Shown piece by piece: positions 31,689 through 35,425 of a DNA stretch of 35,425 nt. The stretch spans positions 1 through 35,425 of the IMG/VR virus record IMGVR_UViG_3300033052_000130, one strand, 5' to 3'. The notes under the pieces were generated by a model. It was not told the DNA's origin. It was given only the letters and a program-made list of their open reading frames with translations, and did no database searches. Position numbers and translations under genes: made by a program. Positions within the stretch are counted from its first letter, which is position 1, and each line of letters starts with the position of its first letter. The stretch is from a virus.

Positions 31689-31723
31689 GCCCTTTGGTCC
31701 TTCAGTCCTTTTGAGCTAAGCCC

Positions 31724-32680
31724 ATGGCCCTGCATACCGAACTCCCCATCCACCGCACTGGCGTGCGCCTGCTCGATCTGGCCATCAAGGCCCAGGTGCA
31801 GATGCCGCGCACTGTCAAGCGCGCGTTGGGCGAGAAGATTACCCAGCACTGCGTCGAAATCTACCGCCCGCGTTCATCTGCTCCGCCTCGCGGCTATTAC
31901 GGCCCACGGCGCGCCGTCCTCAACCGGAATGCAGGCTATACCGGCCCCCTTCTTTTCGGCCAATACCACCGCATCAGCAAAGTCAGCCCCGGCGGCGTGT
32001 GGACGCTCTTCATCACCGGCCGCAAGCGTGGCACCTGGGGCTTCCAGGTCAACGGCAAGCGCCCGGACCTGAGCGAAGACGGAGAACGCCCCACTACCCT
32101 GGGCCAGGCGTTGGGCAAAGACGCCCCCGCGCCCATCCTCTTCATTCACCCCAAGACCCAGGAGGCCATGGAGCTGGTGCCCGAAGACGAGGCCGAAGCC
32201 ATCCTGCTGGCCAAAGGCCTCATCAAGCCCGAGCAGGCCGAGGCTTCTCAAGTCAAGAACCTGCAGCAGCTCGAAGAGGAACTGCAGGGGCTGCAAAAGG
32301 AAATTACCCACAAGACTGAGCGCAGCGCTCACACCGAGCTCTTCAACACCACCCTGCAGGCCATCCACAAAACACCCACCGCCAAGGCCAAAACACTCCT
32401 CACAAGCGAAGCCCTGCGCGCCTGGCTGCACGCCGAACTGGAGATGAACGGCGACCTGTGGCCAGCGCACCCTCTCCTCTGGCGGCCCAAGCTGGAGCCT
32501 GCAGCACGTCTTGAAACCATCACCGAAGGCGACCGGATACACCGCAGCGCCAAGGAACTGATCGACCTGGCCGACAGCCTTGGCAAAGTTGTCACCATCG
32601 AACGCACACCACTTCACCCCTTGGCCATGGGCCACGCGGACTACGAGGTACACGTTCGGGAAAAGCGGGTGCGTTCATGA
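31724..32680 (+). CDS. Chimeric ORF: Avd-like N-terminus + cupin fragment + unknown C-terminal protein
   Basis: A 318-aa ORF in three parts. Residues 1-40 (MALHTELPIHRTGVRLLDLA, then MPRTVKRALGEKIT) match the start of Avd/four-helix-bundle proteins that partner DGR reverse transcriptases. Residues 41-112 are exactly residues 118-189 of the cupin-like protein, from the duplicated 216 bp, in frame. Residues 113-318 are unrelated: PTTLGQALGKDAPAPILFIH, then an acidic coiled coil (about 165-200) and a helical C-terminus. This looks like the back part of a phage ParB-like or DNA-metabolism protein, but the family is not certain. The Avd part is too short to fold as the usual bundle, so I regard this as a recombination product of doubtful function. 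Confidence 0.75.
   Translation: MALHTELPIHRTGVRLLDLAIKAQVQMPRTVKRALGEKITQHCVEIYRPRSSAPPRGYYGPRRAVLNRNAGYTGPLLFGQYHRISKVSPGGVWTLFITGRKRGTWGFQVNGKRPDLSEDGERPTTLGQALGKDAPAPILFIHPKTQEAMELVPEDEAEAILLAKGLIKPEQAEASQVKNLQQLEEELQGLQKEITHKTERSAHTELFNTTLQAIHKTPTAKAKTLLTSEALRAWLHAELEMNGDLWPAHPLLWRPKLEPAARLETITEGDRIHRSAKELIDLADSLGKVVTIERTPLHPLAMGHADYEVHVREKRVRS
31844..32059 (+). repeat. 216-bp exact direct repeat, copy 2
   Basis: Identical to 29999-30214. Here it joins the Avd-like start to an unrelated C-terminal sequence, so it marks a recombination junction. Perfect identity implies a recent event or ongoing exchange. Confidence 0.97.
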
Positions 32681-33180
32681 GCCGCAGCCACAAACCCCGC
32701 AAGGCCTACCGCCCGCGCCCCATCGCCATCAACACGCTGGAGCTTGCCATGCACCGCGCCGCCAAGCCCGCCCGGGCAGACCGCGAAGAGGTGCTCGGCA
32801 TGCTGCGCCAGGCCATCAAGGCGCTGCGCGAGGGCGTGGCCACCGAACTGCAATGGTCCATCGCCGCCGGCGCTGTGGACGTGGCCAAGGCCATAGAGCG
32901 CCAGGGCATCGTGCGCGGCCTGTCAGAGCACCTGAACACCGCCACGGTGGCCCTGCAGGCCATCTACGACCGCGCCATGGCCACCGGCACCTGGCGTTGC
33001 ACCGCGCTCTGGTACCACGAGCTGGACGCCCTGCAGACCTTCCAGGATCTCCACGCCTTCCAGATCCACCAACTCGGCCGCGCCGAGTACCGCGCCGCCA
33101 TCGACCAAGCCACCAACAAGGCACGCCTGGCGGGTGCGAACGTCACGCTGGTGCGTGATCTACAGGAGATGGCAGCGTGA
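32677..33180 (+). CDS. Hypothetical phage protein
   Basis: A 167-aa basic-start, helical protein (MSRSHKPRKAYRPRPIAINT; then AIKALREGVATELQWSIAAG). It overlaps the chimeric ORF by ATGA and ends GTGA at the next frame. It resembles small conserved proteins of early phage operons, but I cannot name a family. Confidence 0.65.
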   Translation: MSRSHKPRKAYRPRPIAINTLELAMHRAAKPARADREEVLGMLRQAIKALREGVATELQWSIAAGAVDVAKAIERQGIVRGLSEHLNTATVALQAIYDRAMATGTWRCTALWYHELDALQTFQDLHAFQIHQLGRAEYRAAIDQATNKARLAGANVTLVRDLQEMAA

Positions 33181-33437
33181 AGCGCCTACAAGGGGAAATT
33201 CTTGTCCACCCAACGGACTCCGATCTCAAGCCCGGCTGCAGCGGCGTCATCCTGAGCCGCTCTATACACGGCACCGCAATCAATCATGTGATCGATTGCC
33301 TCGCCGGCACGATGCTCCGTGACAACACACTTCGCACCCCAGCGGCCATCCTGGAGCGCCTGACCGTAGCCATGAATCAAAAACTGGCCGTCTCTGAGAG
33401 TTCTCTTCAAGATTTTCCTCTCTTCCATCATGCGTGA
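33177..33437 (+). CDS. Possible small protein on the plus strand (alternative to the minus-strand ORF here)
   Basis: An 86-aa ORF that tiles exactly between neighbours, with a GTGA overlap at its start and an 8-base overlap at its end. Its sequence (KPGCSGVILSRSIHGTAINH) is unremarkable. The opposite strand of the same stretch encodes a more protein-like product. Only one of the two is likely to be real. Confidence 0.35.
   Translation: MKRLQGEILVHPTDSDLKPGCSGVILSRSIHGTAINHVIDCLAGTMLRDNTLRTPAAILERLTVAMNQKLAVSESSLQDFPLFHHA
33186..33431 (-). CDS. Possible small protein on the minus strand, DUF6566-like pattern
   Basis: An ORF of about 81 residues from ATG 33431 (or 33428). The pattern LQDGRWGAKCVVTEHRAGEA, AIDHMIDCG, then AAAAGLEIGVRWVDKNFP is that of the many small bacterial proteins with a central GRW beta strand and a C-terminal helix ending WVDxx. 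It runs against its neighbours and has no clear SD, which counts against it. Taken as a candidate. Confidence 0.4.
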   Translation of the reverse strand: MMEERKILKRTLRDGQFLIHGYGQALQDGRWGAKCVVTEHRAGEAIDHMIDCGAVYRAAQDDAAAAGLEIGVRWVDKNFPL

Positions 33438-34128
33438 ACGCCCAATTCTATTCACCGCGGCCATGGTCAGATCGCTATTGCTCGGCACCAAAACGCAGAC
33501 GCGGCGGGTTGCCAAGGGCTTCAACTATGTGAGCAGCGGCGGCGCTCCGCTGAACATGAAGGAGAACGACATCCAGCCGGTGCCGTGCCCCTACGGCCAG
33601 CCCGGCGACAGGCTCTGGGTGCGGGAGACGTGGGCCTACTTCGACCCAGATGGCAGTGGCGAGGACTACGACAGCGACCATAACGATGACGGCAAGGCCG
33701 GCCCGTGCGGGGTCTACCGAGCCGAAATGCTGCAAGACGGCCACCCGCTGCGTGATTACTGGCGGCGGCGGATTGCCTACAAAGCAACGTTTGCCGAGCA
33801 GAAATACGGCATGGGGCCAGTTGGTCCCAGCAAGTGGCGCCCCAGCATCCACATGCCCCGCTGGGCCAGCCGCATCACCCTGGAGGTTACGGGCGTGCGC
33901 GTCGAGCGGCTGCTGGACATCAGCGAGGCGGATGCTATCGCAGAGGGCATTGAGCGCGCAGACGACTTCTTCGGGTGTCCATGCTGGAAATGCTACGGCG
34001 AAGATGCCGACGTTGTCGCTCCAGATGACCCGATCGGAAGTTATCGAAGCCTTTGGGAATCCATCAACGGCCCCGGAAGCTGGGACGCCAATCCGTGGGT
34101 CTGGGTCGTGGAGTTCAGGAGAGCCTAA
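33430..34128 (+). CDS. ASCH-domain-like phage protein
   Basis: A 232-aa protein. The opening RERPILFTAAMVRSLLLGTK with TQTRRVAKG and the block YGQPGDRLWVRETWAYFDPD are typical of ASCH-like phage proteins, and the end GPGSWDANPWVWVVEFRRA is the conserved C-terminus of this family. The ASCH fold is linked to RNA binding. The role in phages is unknown. A CxxC-like pair (CPCWKCYG) suggests metal binding. It precedes the integrase module. Confidence 0.82.
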   Translation: MRERPILFTAAMVRSLLLGTKTQTRRVAKGFNYVSSGGAPLNMKENDIQPVPCPYGQPGDRLWVRETWAYFDPDGSGEDYDSDHNDDGKAGPCGVYRAEMLQDGHPLRDYWRRRIAYKATFAEQKYGMGPVGPSKWRPSIHMPRWASRITLEVTGVRVERLLDISEADAIAEGIERADDFFGCPCWKCYGEDADVVAPDDPIGSYRSLWESINGPGSWDANPWVWVVEFRRA

Positions 34129-34130
34129 GC

Positions 34131-34358
34131 GTGAGCATCACCCTCTCGGCCGACGAGCTGTTCGCCATCACGGGCTATCAACGCCCGGGCGACCAGCTGG
34201 CCGAGCTGCAGCAGCGCGGCTTCTACCGTGCGCGCCGCTCCAAGGTGACCGGCCAGGTCATCCTGGAGCGCGCGCACTACGAGGCCGTGTGCGCAGGTGG
34301 TGGATCAAAGCCCGCGAATGTGCCAAGATTGCGCCCCAGCCTGAGAGCCATCGCATGA
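34131..34358 (+). CDS. DUF4224 protein, possible excisionase
   Basis: A 75-aa protein. It starts with GTG (34131), with AGGAGA 10 bases upstream. SADELFAITGYQRPGDQLAE and RARRSKVTGQVILERAHYEA are the DUF4224 signature, a small domain that nearly always sits directly upstream of phage tyrosine integrases and may act as a directionality factor. The stop overlaps the integrase ATG (ATGA). Confidence 0.9.
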   Translation: MSITLSADELFAITGYQRPGDQLAELQQRGFYRARRSKVTGQVILERAHYEAVCAGGGSKPANVPRLRPSLRAIA

Positions 34359-35425
34359 ATGACCGCAAGCACCTGCCGCCGCGCGTCTTCCCCAAGGGGA
34401 AGTGGTACTACCTCGTGCGCGCCGAGGGCAAGAAGCGCGTCTGGGACAAGCTCACCCGCATCAGCGAAGGCCTGCCTGCCCTCTTCCGTAAGCTGGCCGA
34501 GCTGGCCAGCGCCGAGATCCGCGACGACCGCATGCCCGCCCTGGTGGTGGCCTGGACGCGCGACGTCGGCAGCACCCACAGCGCCAAGACCCGCAAGAAC
34601 GACGACTACCAGACCACCGAGATCGCCCAGCGCTTCGCCGAGTTCCGCGCGGCCGACATCACCCCGCGCGATGTGAAGGAGTTCCTGCTGGCCTACCGCG
34701 ACCGGCCGCGCACCCACAATGCGTACCGCTCCATGATGCGCGAACTGATGCGCTACGCTGAAGAGCAAGGCTTCCGCGACCCTGGCACCAACCCGGTGGA
34801 CAGCATCAAGACCATGTCCGTCAAGGCGCGCGATCGCTACATCACCGACAGCGAGCTGCGCCGCATCAAGGTGGCCGCCATGTACGGTGACGACGACAAG
34901 CGCACCAGGTCGGGCGCCATGACGTGTGCGCTGATCGACCTGGCCTACCTCACCGGCCAGCGCATCGGTGACCTGCTGGATCTGCGCTGGAGCAAGCGCG
35001 TGGCCACCAACGCCAAGGGCGAGATCGAGGCGCCCTACATCGACGACGCCAACGGCATCTATTTCCAGCCGGCCAAGACGGCCAGGACCACCGGCGCCAA
35101 GGTGCTCATCGCCTGGACGCCGCGACTGGAGGAAGTCATCGAGCGCATACGCTCCATGAAGCGCCAGAACCTGCGCTACGTCATCACCACCCAGGACAGC
35201 CAGCCCTACACCTACAGCGGCGCCAGTTCAGCCTGGAAGCGCGCCGTCAAACGCGCCGGTGTGGCCAATGTGAAGTTCCACGACCTTCGGGCCAAGGCTC
35301 TGACAGACAAGGAAAGCCGCGAGGGGATGCAGGCCGCCAGGGCTATGGGCGCGCATTCCACAGAGCAGCAGACGGCTGACTACGTGCGCCAAAAGCAGGC
35401 CCGGAAGACCAGCGCGACGAGATAG
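34355..35425 (+). CDS. Tyrosine recombinase integrase
   Basis: A complete 356-aa site-specific integrase. The catalytic set is visible: Arg203 (LTGQRIGDLL), Lys241 (PAKTART), His309-xx-Arg312 (KFHDLRAKAL), His334 (GAHSTEQQT) and nucleophile Tyr343 (ADYVRQK). The N-terminal part holds an arm-binding region (FPKGKWYYLVRAEGKKRVWD), and the core-binding domain follows at about 75-150. It ends at the last base of the window (TAG 35423-35425), so the attachment site probably lies just beyond. Confidence 0.96.
   Translation: MNDRKHLPPRVFPKGKWYYLVRAEGKKRVWDKLTRISEGLPALFRKLAELASAEIRDDRMPALVVAWTRDVGSTHSAKTRKNDDYQTTEIAQRFAEFRAADITPRDVKEFLLAYRDRPRTHNAYRSMMRELMRYAEEQGFRDPGTNPVDSIKTMSVKARDRYITDSELRRIKVAAMYGDDDKRTRSGAMTCALIDLAYLTGQRIGDLLDLRWSKRVATNAKGEIEAPYIDDANGIYFQPAKTARTTGAKVLIAWTPRLEEVIERIRSMKRQNLRYVITTQDSQPYTYSGASSAWKRAVKRAGVANVKFHDLRAKALTDKESREGMQAARAMGAHSTEQQTADYVRQKQARKTSATR

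Noticed and set aside
30215-31843. Insertion sequence or transposon between the 216-bp repeats
   Set aside because: No transposase, no terminal inverted repeats and no short target duplication; the repeats are internal gene sequence.
31689-35425. Searched for a DGR reverse transcriptase or template repeat
   Set aside because: No ORF on either strand shows an RT palm motif and no second copy of the VR sequence was seen; all larger plus-strand ORFs here have other identities.
1-35425. CRISPR arrays, tRNA or rRNA genes
   Set aside because: No regularly spaced repeats and no cloverleaf or rRNA-like sequence was found by eye.

Overview
The window is an almost complete temperate siphophage genome of the lambda/Nu1-gpA packaging type, most likely a prophage. 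The high GC content, strong GC3 bias and family mix (DUF2163/DUF2460/NlpC tail tip, DUF4224 plus tyrosine integrase, VapE-type primase-helicase) suggest a betaproteobacterial host, probably Burkholderiales/Comamonadaceae. That taxonomy is inferred from gene style, not from a database match. The window starts exactly at the stop codon of the Rz spanin gene and ends exactly at the stop codon of the integrase, so both edges are phage genes. No flanking host DNA, att site, tRNA or rRNA is visible.

Layout. 1-21.1 kb (minus strand) is the late region. Read in transcription order (right to left) it holds a gpZ-like protein, small and large terminase, gpW, portal, a prohead protease-major capsid fusion, a DUF2190 decoration protein, head-tail joining and tail terminator proteins, tail tube, a frameshifting pair of tail assembly chaperones, tape measure, DUF2460, DUF2163, NlpC/P60, the tail tip protein, a tail fibre and its small partner. 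An intrinsic terminator follows, then the lysis cassette: two holin-like membrane proteins, an M15 peptidase endolysin, a small basic protein and Rz with a fully nested Rz1. 21.1-25.9 kb (minus) is the early/replication arm: a Q-like antiterminator, a TOPRIM/VapE primase-helicase and small regulatory-looking genes. A structured RNA and a Cro-like gene complete this arm up to 26.3 kb. 26.3-27.5 kb is the immunity region: Cro-like gene facing a short repressor, a lipoprotein gene, and two operator clusters built on the 13-bp palindrome TAGCGATTCGCTA, one at each end, laid out like lambda OR and OL. 27.5-35.4 kb (plus) is the leftward-early equivalent: many small overlapping accessory genes, ending with an ASCH-like protein, a DUF4224 protein and the integrase.

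The most notable part is 29.6-32.7 kb. Two adjacent DUF1566/C-type-lectin-like genes end in variable repeats that differ only at first and second codon positions, the signature of adenine mutagenesis by a diversity-generating retroelement (DGR). The next ORF begins with an Avd-like N-terminus, but after 40 residues it runs in frame into an exact 216-bp copy of part of an upstream cupin-like gene. No reverse transcriptase and no template repeat could be found. I read this as a DGR whose engine was lost in a recombination event that left a chimeric gene and a scar of direct repeats.

How it fits together. The repressor would hold both operator clusters in lysogeny. On induction, the Cro-side transcript makes the replication genes and Q, and Q then switches on the long late operon from a promoter candidate just upstream of the gpZ-like gene. 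Most neighbouring genes overlap by ATGA or GTGA, which points to translational coupling.
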